A stretch of 64,000 nt of DNA from Tetrapyrgos nigripes (GCA_013368315.1 JAACJM010000243.1:59363-123362), one strand, 5' to 3'. Shown: positions 1-11,954, counted from the stretch's first letter. Numbers and translations are program-made. The notes: generated by a model from the letters alone, not told the origin.

Positions 1-2885
1 CGGAGGGCAGAGCAAAAAGCCTTACCTTTGCAAGAGTTCATAGCCAACGAGACAATTTCCCATTCCTCCACAAACCATTCACATAAGGACCTCTGTTCCC
101 TCTTTAGGCGTTCCTCCTCCTCAGCGGCACGGTCAAGCTCCAATATAGCTCTAATCCCCTTTCTCACATCCTCATCTCCCATCCACGGTGGTGGTGTATC
201 GCTCAACTCACGGTCGAGTCCCTCATTTTGCCAAATGTCTTCGTCAACATCCAAGTTGAAGAGATTTCCTTTCTCTATCTTCCGTGGTGCGATGGCGTGG
301 GCGGGCACCTTTCCCTGACATATCAGATGAGATATGTCATCACAGAGTGTGTTGTACTTGGTGGCCAACATGTTGATACTGGGGTCTCAGCGTTGAATAG
401 CATCTTGAGTGTGGGCATGGAGGCGTTCTTCTGCATAGGGACGACAAGCGTTATTAGTACACGGTGTACTCTGCACAATCAGTAAATAAACTTGCCGCTT
501 CTCTGATATCGGGTTAGTTCAAATTTCCGAGCAATTAACTTCCGACGGAGGTGTTGTTTGACCGCTAGAGCATTTAGTCATTTGGTGAAAAAGGGATGGC
601 TTCGGAGGCTCTTCAGCTCCTTCCGTTCTGCTGGACCAAGCTGGCATTCCTTTTGGATCAGCTTGGTACAGAGTTGATCCCTTGATTGACGTGCTTTGAT
701 GAGTTCGTCTTGCATTGCCATGGTTTTGTAGCACTCGGTGTTTGGTGATGTCATCACTCGCTCTGAGATCGTTTATCTTCAATTCCATGACGTCCAAGTT
801 TTCATGAAGACAAAGGGCTTCCTTTACAGCTGCTTTACCAGCATGAGGGTTTTGTTCTGGATAATTAAGTGTTAGCCAACTATGTATTAAAAAAAAAAAC
901 AATAAATGCACTTGGAAGAGGCTTAGTTTGCACTTTAACCTGCTCATCCCACTGCAACCTAAGAAAACCCTCGTCTACTTTGCATTCCGCCATGGCTTTA
1001 GCAGCTTCTTCCCGTTGATTGTGTAGCATCCTCTTCTTGCGCTCTAGAGTGCTTGCAGAGCTCAGAAGCACCTGATCGTTATCCTGGTGGAGCTGCATAT
1101 CCAGTGTATATAACCAAAGGTAAAACTGTAGACTCATTAGCACCTTATGATTCCAGACTACACAAGCATCACTTACCCCAATGACTCTGGTGTATGCTAC
1201 CAGATGATTCAGACAGCTCCAACATCGTTCACAACCTTCTCTGTCACAAAACCCGAACCAAATGCGTTTCCGGGGGTGGTATATCAGTTGACAAGCCCAG
1301 TTGTGACCGTACACATAGAATACAGAAACTGCCCAATAGATGCACTTGTGGAAACCTTTGAGAAAGCCCCACTTCAAACAGCTACATTCCAACTGGCAAG
1401 CAATGTCGTACAGTATTCCGACCTTCCAGCTATCTGGGATATGCTCGAAGAGAGTGGCGATTAAGGCTAATGCGTAATGTTGTTTCTCGCCAACGGACTC
1501 CATAGAAACCATAAACAGTGCTGCATCATGGATACAAAACATGCCAGCGCAGGCAGTCGCATCATAACCTGCTGCTGGTGATTTTGCCAAGTTCTCCTGA
1601 GCTGCATGAAAGCTAGATTGGCATCCATCAAGGGCAGATTTCGGTACACGCATGCCATGCTTGAAATGGTCCTGTACCCGAGTTCATCATCTCCTTTGCC
1701 TCGTTTTGGTGGGCAACCATTCCTTGTGTCCTCAAAATGCAACTCCCACTCCTTTACTGTCTCCTCTGGAATGAAGAAGGTGTCCAGATGGAAATGAGGA
1801 GGGTCTCGAGTACTCTTCTTGTTATGCTTCTGCATCAAGCAAGCATCTATTGTCACGAAAAAACGAGGTCCAGGTGCAGCCTCCTCAGTTGACGTGCTGC
1901 CAAAACACTTCGGACATTGTGAACGGAGATATTCACTGGGACGGTGGCATTGTCACTGCAGTGCTACCGGAGAATTCTCAGATGAAGTAGCTGGAGTAAT
2001 GGATGATGAGGTATGGGTATTGGATGAACTCGGATTCCCTGGGTTCACAAATGAAGGAGATGCATCAGAAGTGGAGGCAGCTGCAGGAGTAGAAGGAGCT
2101 GGAATAGTTGGTGATGACGAATGAGGATTGGATGAAGTTGAGTTATTCACCTGATTCACCTCGCCTGATGAGGGCTCCTCAGGCTGGGAAGGAACAGAGA
2201 GTTGGCCTCTAGCGATCTCCAACTTTATTTTGACTCGTTCTTGTGTGGCATCCCGTAGGCTTTGGAACCACAACAAGCAGTTCCCAAAACATGGGTGTAA
2301 AGGGTCCTGGCCATGGAGTCAGTAGCCTGGCTCAGAAAGCTGTTCAATTAGTGTTCTGCTCCAGGCAGTCATGTTGGGTCGAGTTACGAAATTGAGCATT
2401 CGGATATCGACAGCTAGTGTTGGTAGCAAAGACGCACAGGGAAAGAAGCTGTTCTTGATGAGCTAGACAGCGGCAGGAGCACAATATTTGCAGATCCAAA
2501 ACTGTAGTGTCTCGATACCTATACAAAAACTCTCATTTAGTCAATATTTAAGTGTGAGCGCAAAAGATGTACTGTTGAACCGAATCATCAACACTGAATG
2601 CCACAGCTCTGGCAAACTGCTCTCAGGATCATTTCGTAGGTTTTCTGTCCTTCTCAGCAGCTCCATATAGTGATCTACCAGCGACGGTATTGTGGACTTC
2701 AGCCAATGTCTCCACTGATGCTCTTTCTTCAACCTATGGGATTGTTTATGAGGTTCATCCTTGTAAATCTTCACTTTCAATGTGTGAATAGTAGTCCAGT
2801 TTAGGTGGCCACGTTTGCTGATAGTGCATACATAAGGGCACTGTATAAAGATGACCAGGAGCCAGGAGGAGTCAGGAGGAGTCAA
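1..2885 (-). pseudogene. KDZ-family transposase relic, 3' end off the window
   Basis: Reading leftwards on the minus strand, fragments appear in the order expected for the basidiomycete Kyakuja-Dileera-Zisupton transposases. The N-terminal piece (about 2885-2541) contains RHWLKSTIPSLVDHYMELLR. A cysteine-containing stretch follows (2526-2344), then CPKCFG and the catalytic-core opening VTIDACLMQKHNKK (about 1930-1810). Next comes ILYDIACQLE with GHNWACQLIYHPRK and GCERCW (about 1400-1230). The C-terminal acidic/helical part includes LFNLDVDEDIW and LLELDR-like LELDRAAEEEERL (about 260-100). The frame changes near 1650 and the 880-947 junction may be a small intron. Another piece near the C-terminus contains an in-frame stop (about 385), so this copy looks inactive. 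The family assignment comes from these motifs. Exact exon boundaries are uncertain. Confidence 0.8.
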
Positions 2886-2974
2886 TGAAGAATAGATGGT
2901 GATGGTTGCAGATTGAGAGCTCGATGGTTGAGAGATGATGCATCGATGATGACGTGTTTGTCAATGTCAACAGC

Positions 2975-3131
2975 CCTTGGATCCAGTCCAGACCGAGTCT
3001 AGAGATTTCGGTTGTCGGGATGGCTAGAGACCGGCTTGATTTGAGTGGCAACGAAAAGGGGTGGGAGTTTGAGATCGTGGTAAAAGTTTTGAGGTTGACA
3101 TAAGTTAACTCGGCCTTAAAGGGCCTCGTAA
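2975..3131 (-). repeat. Dispersed repeat, TTACGAGGCC-end family, copy 1
   Basis: Read on the minus strand, this starts with TTACGAGGCCC and continues with GGCCGAGTTAACTTATGTC, a CCCACCCCTTTTC stretch, and CCCGACAACCGAAAT followed by GTCTGGACTGG. The same order of blocks recurs at 12066-12230 on the plus strand. The first ~40 bp also recur at 20651-20725. It is non-coding and looks like the end of a transposable element family. The outer boundary is the TTACGAGGCC end; the inner limit is uncertain. Confidence 0.6.
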
Positions 3132-3149
3132 TGATTCCCCCAATTTACG

Positions 3150-3650
3150 TCACACGTCACTGGGCTGGAATCCTGATTTCCGAGCTTCATCTATCATCTT
3201 CTGAATCCTCCATGCTGGACACAGGACACTGTAGCACAAGTGAGCAATAGTGCAGGTGTTATACACATACTCAGGGTCAACATTGAGTCCTTTGCCCAGC
3301 AGCTTTGTATCTCTTGGTCCTGACTCTGGACTTGCAACAAGGGTCATGTCAGGGTTGTTGTAGATTGGAAGAGAAAGAGTTGGAACAGTGATTGGAGCTT
3401 TCTGAGGGGTTTTCATGATATCCAAGTCCACAACATCACGAAAAACGCCAATCCGAAGTCTTGAATGGGTCCCAAGGTCATTGAGACATGACGCGCAACC
3501 GTTGTTAATGTAAAAAACGCGTCGCTTGGGGCGACTTACAGTTATGTAAGCATGTGATGTGACTGATGCGCTCGCGTGGCTCTGTGCAAAATGCTCGATT
3601 TCAATGACAGCGACGATGAGCACCCTTCCTCCCCACTGAAAAATCCACAT
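3150..3650 (-). CDS. Hypothetical ORF, ~166 aa, function unknown
   Basis: This is an uninterrupted ORF. The first ATG is at 3650, three codons inside a longer open frame. The protein starts with a short hydrophobic stretch (WGGRVLIVAVIEIEHFAQ) and then has a basic patch (SRPKRRVFYI). There are cysteines near NNGCASC and a C-terminal part with YNTCTIAHLCYSVLCPAW. I do not recognise the family. It lies just upstream of the KDZ relic and next to a dispersed-repeat end, so it may be transposon-associated or an exon of a larger gene. No introns are obvious. Confidence 0.35.
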   Translation of the reverse strand: MWIFQWGGRVLIVAVIEIEHFAQSHASASVTSHAYITVSRPKRRVFYINNGCASCLNDLGTHSRLRIGVFRDVVDLDIMKTPQKAPITVPTLSLPIYNNPDMTLVASPESGPRDTKLLGKGLNVDPEYVYNTCTIAHLCYSVLCPAWRIQKMIDEARKSGFQPSDV

Positions 3651-3659
3651 CTTTGTCAA

Positions 3660-5132
3660 GAAGGAGAATTTATATGTAGAACAAATATGTACTAGTCAGT
3701 TTTGCAATTTAATTTACCTAGATCTCATTACGGCAAAGTGTGCCATTGGCTGGTGGATGACTGTACCGGTCGCAAAGATATTGAGACAACGGCATTGTTT
3801 GGTCATGTTAAGAAATACAGGAGCCGCGGATATGGGCAAGGACTCGGAGGAAACCGGAAACAACAGCGCGGGAGGAGACGGGATGAATATGCACCGCCAC
3901 ACGCAGAAACGGAGTGTAAAGAACTCAGCCTCATTTCATTCGGCCTGGTAAATATCCGCTCGGCAGGAAGGCGTACGGAAACACACTTTTTTACAGATAT
4001 ATCTTATGTCAGTATTAGTAATGTGATCTATCCGTCGAGTGGATATTTTTGTCTTTTCGGCGTGTTTAAAAGTCAATGGAGATGCTCGTTTTCACGTCGG
4101 GCTCTTATTGCACAGAGTCGCAGGTATCCCTTAATGAGAGGTCAGTAACCCTAAGTCCCCGCAGATTTACGTATACTGCCTTGGCCATAACCCCAACATT
4201 GTCATTGAAGACCAGGGTGAAGCCATCGGGGCATCTCAGGCTCAAAAGCCTGAACCCAAGCCTGAGCCCAACATCAGTAGTACAGTGCAAGGTACGACCA
4301 GCACCACCTTAGTACCTCATAGAGCTTCTATACCTGTTCCTTGGCTTCGCCCTCGTCAAACTTGGCTTTTCCTCCTCCATCTAGTCATGGTCACTGCCAG
4401 CTCACAATATTCTCGGCTTACTTTTTGTTCACATTTCTATTTTCGTTTTCGTTTTTGGTCTGGCTATGCGGTTTCGGGTACTGTTCTGGTCTCTAGCCAC
4501 CGATCTGCTGTACACCCTACCGCAATTAGATATTATGTATGGACACGTCCGGAGACAGGGGGTAGACTCCAGGTCGGGGTGATTATGGCATAAGTACCTT
4601 TGTTTTCCCTTCATTCTCATTATTGTTCTTTCCATTGTTGTTCGTCTCCCCATCAGGCTTCCTTGAAATTGTACCTATGTTCTCACTGAGAGAAGGGAGT
4701 TCAAGAGGGCAATGAGGTGATGAATCCAAAGCTTGAGTTCTTGAGTATTTGGTCAAGACCGTTTCTAATGTAGCGTAGTATAACTTGACTGTGTAAGTAA
4801 TCCTAGAATAGTGAAGATGACTGAGTTCTGTTTCAAGAGGTTAAAAATCCTGGAGAGCTTTGATGTGATCAGCGATGGGTTGAAATGCTGTTTCTTGTAC
4901 ACAAAGATGTTCAAGCTTTCTAGAATAGCGATGAATTTATTGAGGAGTACAATCAATGTAGCCTACTCAAGGGGGAGGAAAATAGGAAAATACGCTGTAT
5001 GACAGATGAGAAAGATGGTATCAAACATAAATAAGCAAATGAGGGATATAGAGAATCATTCCATAAATACAATAAACTTGTCCTTCGCACTATTCCTGCT
5101 GTGTTTTATATCCCTCAATCCAAATCTCCAGA
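3660..5132. other. Intergenic, no supported gene; one dispersed-repeat copy
   Basis: Only short overlapping open frames in conflicting directions are present, none with recognisable motifs. At 3896-3952 there is a copy of the GTGTAAAGAACTCA...GGCCTCGTAA repeat end described separately. The remainder (about 4000-5100) shows nothing I can assign. Confidence 0.5.
3896..3952 (+). repeat. Dispersed repeat end (AGTGTAAAGAACTCA), copy A
   Basis: Contains GCCACACGCAGAAACGGAGT, then GTAAAGAACTCAGCCTCA, then TTTCATTCGGCCTGGTAA. This ~55-bp block occurs five times in the window, always in plus orientation (also about 9438, 11955, 20545 and 63664). The 3' boundary falls at a GGCCTCGTAA-like end. It is not conserved as protein in any frame. 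Confidence 0.65.
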
Positions 5133-6526
5133 TTAAACCATCACAGAATATCCTCTACTGACTTCCTGGATATCATTCTCATCATCTTGAGTGCCATGTA
5201 CCTGTGTGGATGCTGGTTGATCAGATTGGGATGATGGAGCAGGAGCTGCAAATTCCAGAGGTTGAGAAAGACTCTGGAGAATAGAGTCTTGTTGGTTATT
5301 GTAGAGGTGGGAAAGGAGGATGATTGCAGTGGGGTAGATTGTTTCCAGGTGGGGCAACATCATCTCCACATAGATTCCTACAGAATCATCATACCCTTGA
5401 TTGAATATATCAGGTAAGGTTAGAATCTGGGTTTCAAAATGTCATTAGGATTCAAGCTCTAAGAAAGCACAAATGATTACCTACCCAGGGAATGCAATAG
5501 ATTATACCACACTCAACTAAGAGTATCAGTATCTGCTCAACTTGGCTTTTTGCATTTAAGTTGCCAAGGTGATCTTTAACAGATTGTCTATAGCGCCTGT
5601 TGAGAACTCAAGTTAAAGCTGGAAACTACAAAGCCAATAATTTGCTGTCTGCTCACCAAGTCTTGTTTGCAATCAGAAAAGCTGCTGTGAGGTTGGTGAA
5701 AACAAGTGATATTGGCAGTATCACTTCGAGAGATTGATATTTTCCCTGCATAAATGAGAGCTAGGCCTTGATAAATCAATTCAATCTATACATACAAAAT
5801 CTGCATCAAAGAGACCAAGGAGCATTTTGATCTCAAGGAACACATTATGGATACCGCATCCTAAATCCAGAAATGTCAGCTCAACAAATCTAATTTCTTC
5901 AAAGTACAGTATCAATCCTTACCTAGTGATTGAGCAATACAGAAAAGAAGAATCCGTCTGGGAATAGGTTCCCTTTGAAAAATGATCCATGCCCTCCAAA
6001 CCACAATTAGGTCTCCTATGAAAAACTATTCACATATACTTCAGTATTCAGATGAGGAATTAGAATAGCTCAGAGGAACTCACACTGATTCTTGTCACCA
6101 CTATCTGCATCATTGCAATCATATTCATAGTTGGAAAAGGATTGTATGTTGGACATGCCATGCCTTGGATCTGAACTATATTAAATATCTGACCAATCAC
6201 TGTGAACCACACGGAGCTTATAAGCATGACTGCACATGCAGCCACCAGGAAAACTCGCATTGGTGACTGTCGGAGTCCTTGCTGACTGGGTCCATGTTTG
6301 AAATTGTGTCAGAAAAGTTTGGGACAGGCCTACCATAGCAGCAAGATGGTAGAAATGGTAATCAAGAGCTCAATGCCTAGATATCAAGGTTACGATGAGT
6401 GGGGAGATCTTTCAAAGTTGAAAGTTGGATTCTGGACTTACCAACGCAGAGTCCTTCAACTGCATTTTGCATTAAAGTGTCTTGAATGGCAGCAATATCC
6501 GAAGGTGTAAGGAAGGAGAATTGCAT
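5133..6526 (-). CDS. Agaricomycete multi-pass membrane protein, 8 exons
   Basis: Joining eight exons by GT-AG introns gives a complete 330-aa protein: 6526-6442, 6376-6334, 6285-6084, 6025-5923, 5860-5796, 5745-5657, 5596-5485 and 5426-5133. The ATG at 6526 opens MQFSFLTPSDIAAIQDTLMQ and the stop is at 5135-5133. Hydrophobic segments follow in order: IELLITISTILLL; VFLVAACAVMLISSVWF; a segment leading to NMIAMMQIVV; FFIGDLIVVWRAWIIF; a LLFCIAQSLG segment; EVILPISLVFTNLTAAFLIA followed by NKTW; QILILLVECGIIYCIPW; and ETIYPTAIILL. The GD-x-IVVWRAW motif and NKTW-RYRQ loop are typical of the large family of uncharacterised fungal integral membrane proteins expanded in mushrooms. The C-terminus is a polar Ser/Gln-rich tail. 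The intron pattern is clean and no frame is broken, so the gene looks functional. Substrate and role are unknown. Confidence 0.85.
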
Positions 6527-8102
6527 CCCTGGCGTTTGCTACGACTGCACTGAAGAGTGTGAGGGCACAAACTAGTTGTGAGAATGACATTGTTTCGTCT
6601 GTCCTTAAATATCTGTCCGTTTGCTGTGAATCTCATTTCACCTGTTGCATATTTGGCACTGAAGCCGCCGTACTGTGAATGATGAATGTAGCTCAACTGT
6701 ATGCATCGTGTAGCAGACTTATGCAATACAAGGAGAGACAAGATCAGCACATCACTATGTTGATGGATGTTCAGGGGCACTAGTATTGATACCTTGTTCT
6801 AAGCATGTTTAATACAAGGCATAAAGGAGGAACATCCCTTTGTTGATAGATATTCGGCAGTGCCAGTCTGGATACCTTCAGTTTAGACAAGGTAATAGCT
6901 ATCATGATCATATCATGATATTGATAGATGCACAAAGACTATAGGATAGTCTATGATCTGAGCGGAGCACACCAATGATGACGTTGCAGCATCATCAACC
7001 TATCTAACTAAGAATTATATACAACTGATGTATCCCCCGTTATGTATATTCAGGTATCCGAGGAACCCCGTCCCTCCCTCACCTTTCACGCTCTCATCAT
7101 CTACTTTTTCATTCCTTTAGAGATCAGAAGAATACAAGGCATCACGGTGATGGTATCTGTAGCCAATGGTTGGATCATGGACATTTGGATGGGGGAGATG
7201 GAGTAAAAGAGCTGAATTTGGGAAAAAAACACTTTTACGAACCGGGCGGCACAATTCCAATGACATTGCTTTAACAGGCTGGGCATGAGGGACTTGATGA
7301 CGGTGATGGTCGGTCCCTGAGCGTAATTTTTCCACTGCCAATGGGACATCACCCCAGATTGGTTTGGTCAGTGCCTTACAATGTCGCCAATTCGAGACAT
7401 CCCCAGAAAGGGTAATCCGAGACCTTCTGGCTTCTTTGATGAAATTAAATAAGAGGAATCGAGTGTAGGCTTCTCGCTTGCTGTTTGCCCTTGTCATCAT
7501 CTTTCAGATAATTGCCGCATGCACCTCGATTTGTAGATGTAGCCCCCAGAATGGGTATTCCAAGGCCTTCTGGCTTCGTCGATGGGATCGAATAAGAGAA
7601 ATCGAGCGTAGACTCCTCGCTGTTTGCCCTTGTCTTGTGATCAGCCAATACACATCAGCAAAATGACCACCTGGCTTTTCGGAACTTTTTTGATCCTTTT
7701 TCCCGGTGCCGACCAACTGTTAAAACTTAGGCCCCTCTAATTTTAAAAGTTTGCTGGCCCTTTTCAAAGGTCTAAAAAAGTATGTAAAAAGTGATTATCA
7801 AAGTACTGTAGAACCTCTTTGCACCCCACTTCGTGTGTTTAATGACCTCGTGTATTCATAGGTGGAAACAAATTTATGATGACAATATACATGCGAATCA
7901 GCTACCCTATTCCGCCATAGCCCATAACACACACCCTCCGAGTCACACCCACCTAGTGACCACATTCCAGGCTCACCCAAAACAATGAAATAGAAGCGGT
8001 GTATGAGAAAGCTTAATGTAGTAGAATGAAAGGGGTGTGGGCCATCTCTAACGCGTGGCGAGTACGAGGCCGCAGGGTTCAGTCAATTAAATAAGAATTA
8101 AA
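6527..8102. other. Intergenic; degenerate tandem duplication at 7400-7640
   Basis: No convincing gene. Two related blocks lie in tandem at about 7400-7495 and 7545-7635. Both carry CCTTCTGGCTTC, GAAATCGAG-like and TTTGCCCTTGTC segments. Around 8000-8095 there is a block with AAAGGGGTGTGGGCCA and a GAGTACGAG segment, which recurs at 10360-10440. Several short frames in opposite directions overlap these repeats and are not supported as coding. Confidence 0.45.
8003..8095 (+). repeat. Dispersed repeat with AAAGGGGTGTGGGCCA, copy 1
   Basis: GATGAAAGGGGTGTGGGCCA at 10367-10389 and GAATGAAAGGGGTGTGGGCC at 8026-8045 sit in matching contexts. Each is followed by GCGTGG, GAGTACGAG and a short GGTT(C/G)A stretch. 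The two copies are direct repeats. The family is unknown. Confidence 0.5.
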
Positions 8103-9188
8103 CTATATTCCATTTTCGCTACAGACATAAAGGACGACTACAGCCTTCTTATTCGCAAAGAATTCCAGAGCGTCATTGTTAGCTTGGACATCTGGAGATA
8201 ACTTTGTTGCTATACCAGTTCCAATGCCGTCATAGACCCATTCATGGGCACCATCAAACATCCTAGTGATGAAGTGATCATTTCCGAAATAAATAATACC
8301 ATTTATGTGATACTGTTTTGACTCAGCTCCTTGAGGCACATGTATGATATTCTGAATCTGCATATTGCACTCATAAGGTATTGACATTAGGAAAAATTTG
8401 GGGAATCTTTGGAATGTGTATTTCCGAAGCATGTCTGAGTGACAAGTGGGACATTGATCAGCCCATGGCTCCACAAAATGAGACACGCAAGCTTGAGTTG
8501 ACTGATAAGTACCAGTAGTCCGAGTCAACAGGAGATTGTGTTGCATCCTCTCCCGAAGCGAGAAGTGGTTGTTACCGCAGAAAACTGTTCTCTTAGTGGT
8601 GGGATTGACTGACCGCATCAACTCATGCAGGACATCGCTCGTATCTGCATAAGCCCCATCTGGAAAAGCATCAGGATCAATTATAGAAAGCTGTCTTCGT
8701 ATTTGATCTCTGATATCAGCGTAGTTTGATGAGTTTGACTGGAAAGTGGCTGAAAGCTCATTCATTAAAATTGAGGAGAAATTATCACTTTCACCAAGAA
8801 AAGCAGCTCTTTCTGTTCTGAACAAATGATAAAGAAGCATGAGAGCAGAGTCATATGCACAACTGTTAGCAGACCACTTGAGTGTGGGATAATCATGACT
8901 TGGAGCTTGTTCAGATACACTGGTTTCTTCTGAAATAATTGCAATTGATTTGTCCTTCATTTCATTGCAATCCAGACTGGTCATATCAATAGGTACAAAA
9001 TTACCTGATTGCTCTTTCTTTGCATGATGTTTTGTCTCTTCTTTTTCCAGTATTATCCAAGAAATATCTTTATGCAGCGTAGACTCAAATTTCTCATCTG
9101 CATCCCATACTAGACTCTGATGAAGCCCTTCAGGTCTATGTCTACCAGAACAATTGCCAATCAGTCCTCCAGAATCCAAAACTGACAC
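8103..9188 (-). CDS. USP-like (C19-type) cysteine peptidase ORF, 5' end uncertain
   Basis: An uninterrupted 361-codon frame whose first codon is GTG. The first in-frame ATG is codon 69, so an upstream exon or a shorter start is likely; a CAG acceptor-like site sits at the frame's beginning. It shows the architecture of ubiquitin-specific peptidases. There is a Cys box NSCAYDSALM (candidate nucleophile Cys110 of the open frame) and a zinc-ribbon-like pair, C-x-S-H ... CPTCH, around residues 234-250. The His box is YHINGIIYFGNDHFITR (His305), followed by WVYDG with Asp320 as the possible third residue. By family knowledge it would cleave ubiquitin or a ubiquitin-like modifier. Divergent USP-like ORFs occur in repeat-rich fungal DNA, and its neighbours here are all transposon relics. 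It could be a transposon passenger or a host deubiquitinase. It is intact over the catalytic region. Confidence 0.6.
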   Translation of the reverse strand: MSVLDSGGLIGNCSGRHRPEGLHQSLVWDADEKFESTLHKDISWIILEKEETKHHAKKEQSGNFVPIDMTSLDCNEMKDKSIAIISEETSVSEQAPSHDYPTLKWSANSCAYDSALMLLYHLFRTERAAFLGESDNFSSILMNELSATFQSNSSNYADIRDQIRRQLSIIDPDAFPDGAYADTSDVLHELMRSVNPTTKRTVFCGNNHFSLRERMQHNLLLTRTTGTYQSTQACVSHFVEPWADQCPTCHSDMLRKYTFQRFPKFFLMSIPYECNMQIQNIIHVPQGAESKQYHINGIIYFGNDHFITRMFDGAHEWVYDGIGTGIATKLSPDVQANNDALEFFANKKAVVVLYVCSENGI

Positions 9189-9437
9189 AATAGAATCACA
9201 TAGAACTTGCTATAGAATCAGGACTAGACGATACAGATACACAACGCCATTTGGAAGTTGAAAGCGTGCATTTTTTTTTGGACGCGGAAAGGTTACTCAA
9301 GACGCTTGTTCAAAGACACTTGTTCAATGACCGTGTCATGCTATCACCAGGCTGGACACATGAACAAGCTGCACGGAAACTCAACTCGGATGAGATTGGA
9401 ATGAAGCGCGGAAAAAACTGGGGCACAAATGCAACAT

Positions 9438-9493
9438 AGCCACACGCGGAAAAGGAGTGTATAAAACTCAGCCTCATTCTTCAGCCTTGTAAT
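9438..9493 (+). repeat. Dispersed repeat end (AGTGTAAAGAACTCA), copy B
   Basis: AGCCACACGCGGAAAAGGAG, then TGTATAAAACTCAGCCTCAT, then TCTTCAGCCTTGTAA. It is more diverged than copies C-E but keeps the same order and orientation. Confidence 0.55.
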
Positions 9494-10083
9494 GGAGCAC
9501 GTCAAAACATGGGTATCTCAAGGAAAAGATAATGACACACACCTATAAGTTAACTGTCAACTCTGAATATGAGAAGAATAGGGCATGTCAAAAAAAGTAA
9601 CAATGTGCAGTTACATTGGAGCTGCCCAATTCCTAGTTCCAATAACCTAAGGGTAAAATATCAAATGAGATATATTAACAACCATGAGACCATGAAAGAC
9701 ATACCTATTGAGTCCTTCCAAGGGCTTCCATGGTGAGAGGGCCGAGCTACAACAAAATAGCTGTCATCGAGAGCTCGTTAGCAAGGACACTACACCCAAC
9801 TTGGGAGAAGACTTACAGCGACAATGACATCAGGTATTCATGAAATCGGGAGTCATACGTAGGAGACATGTGTACAGCAGAAAGAGAAGGGAATGGGGAG
9901 GGAAGATAAGTCGAAGACGCGTCTGTTGATAAAAAATTTTCAAGGTCCGAAGGTCCCGTGACCATAACGTCTTTCTTCAGCAGTCGCGCGCACGTCGCAC
10001 CTTGGATGGTGTTGCATATTTCCAAAGATCTCTGTGCAAACTTGAATTTTAGATTTTTCAGTGTCATTTTTGCTCGCCCGGGT

Positions 10084-10130
10084 CTACTCCATATGGGACC
10101 AATTTGAGGCCAAACAGCCATATGGAGTAG
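10084..10130. repeat. Perfect 13-bp inverted repeat containing two CArG boxes
   Basis: CTACTCCATATGG at 10084-10096 and its exact reverse complement at 10118-10130 are separated by 21 bp. Each arm contains CCATATGG, which fits the MADS-box/SRF consensus CC(A/T)6GG. This could be a hairpin or a paired binding site. No gene close by is supported. Confidence 0.6.
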
Positions 10131-10359
10131 CTCCGGCGCCGAGCATAAATTCGTCATTTATGTTTGCTCAAAAGATCTTTCCCAATATGCATTGCCGCTC
10201 AAGGTGTCAGATATTCTTTCCTCTCTTTTCCTCTCTAGTTTCCCTTCGTGTTGGGCACACGGGTTCACTTTTCTTTTCATCTGGCTGTATTAGCGACTGC
10301 CCAGCAGATACGACAACACAGGAATTTGTAGGGTTATATCCAGAATTGAATATGGGCTC

Positions 10360-10440
10360 ATACACTATGATGAAAGGGGTGTGGGCCAATGCCAAGGCGT
10401 GGGGAGTACGAGACTGTAGGTTGCAATAATGATAAAGTCA
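10360..10440 (+). repeat. Dispersed repeat with AAAGGGGTGTGGGCCA, copy 2
   Basis: Direct-repeat partner of 8003-8095, sharing AAAGGGGTGTGGGCCA, GCGTGG and GAGTACGAG blocks at matching spacing. Confidence 0.5.
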
Positions 10441-11954
10441 AGGGGGTCCAGGCCGGAGAATCCTGTACTGGGGCTAGGTAGGTAGGTTCCCTGGCGAAGC
10501 CCTTAAATTTATTTTTTTTACCGACTCATTTGGAGCTGGCAAGCATGCTGGCGGGTGTCAATCTGGTGAGCTGTGAAGTTAAACACATAAATATATGCTC
10601 ACCAGATGTTTTTGACAATTACGCAGTATCTCTAAGCACAAGCTGGGTAAGGTTCCGACTGTCCAGCAAAGCATGAGACTTGAGGTCATGTGCACATACT
10701 ATATTTGGCAGGTAAATTCGTGTGAACTTACCTTATATAGAAGGTAAGGTAGGTAGGTTCCTCGACCGAGGCACTAAATTTTTTTCTGACCCCCGGTCAT
10801 TAATTTTTTTTTTGGACCCCTTGGATAAAGTACACATTATTTGTTATTGAACTTCTTCTTTACTATCATCAAACAAATACTAGTAGTACATGTACCTGGA
10901 TTGAAAATCTACTTGCTTTTTTTTTCCTAACTGGGTCAGAGACTTACAGACTTGAGATTCAATGCCAACATAGCCCCACCACTACCAGTGTGAGTAGTAG
11001 GTAACACGGATTGGGAAGACGGTGGCAATAGAATTGTCATTCAATCATCATTCATCTTCATTTATCTTGAGGTGTTGACATAGGCTCTGTATAAGAGTAA
11101 GCACCTTGAGGATGAACAACAAGACAACAGAAAAGAAAAAGAAAGAAAGAAAAGGAAGAAAAGAAGAAGAGGCAAACACGATGCCGACAACGCTGACAAG
11201 CGAAAATGAAAAGCGAAAACGTAACCGCACACGAAACCAAAAAAGGAACCTCACCTCGTTGGAAACAGAGTAAAAACCATGGTCAAAGTAAGCATAGCCA
11301 AGTACAGACAAGAACAGTGTAGGCAAGGTAGCGCAAAACACGTCATATGTGTTAAGAGAGTACATGATGGTATGAAAGGAGGGACAAAGTGAACGCAACG
11401 CAGATGACCCCTACATCTGCCGATGAACATCACGCACTCTACAGCCCTCAGATGCAATTGGCAAAAACTGCTGAGCGATGAAACAGGACAGATGTAAGGA
11501 AGAGTCAGCGCAAGTACATCCAGCATAGGGACCACACATACCCAGCAAACCGATACGAGCGTTACCACCAGCGACAAATGTCTCCCTTCGCGCTTATTGG
11601 TACCCGCACCCAGATCAAAAATCTACTCCAACTCCCGATCACGTTACACTTCCGAAGTCCGGACCAGATCATAAACAGTACACAGAGACCAACGTTGTGC
11701 AAATAGACATGTCGTCTGCGGACTGTCGTTCTTAATGAGCTTGCAATAATGGGCCGTGGTGGTGGTAAAAAGCGGGAAGATCGGTTATTATAATGATGGT
11801 ATAGGTATGCAGTATTTGGAGGAGGAGGAGGAGCTTTAGATGACTTGGCGAGCGTCGCGGACAGGAGACGACGCAACGTTATTAGACATATAGGAGTCGC
11901 TGGCAAGGAAAAAACAGAAACAATGGCTCTGGAAAAAACGGGAACAATTCGTAT

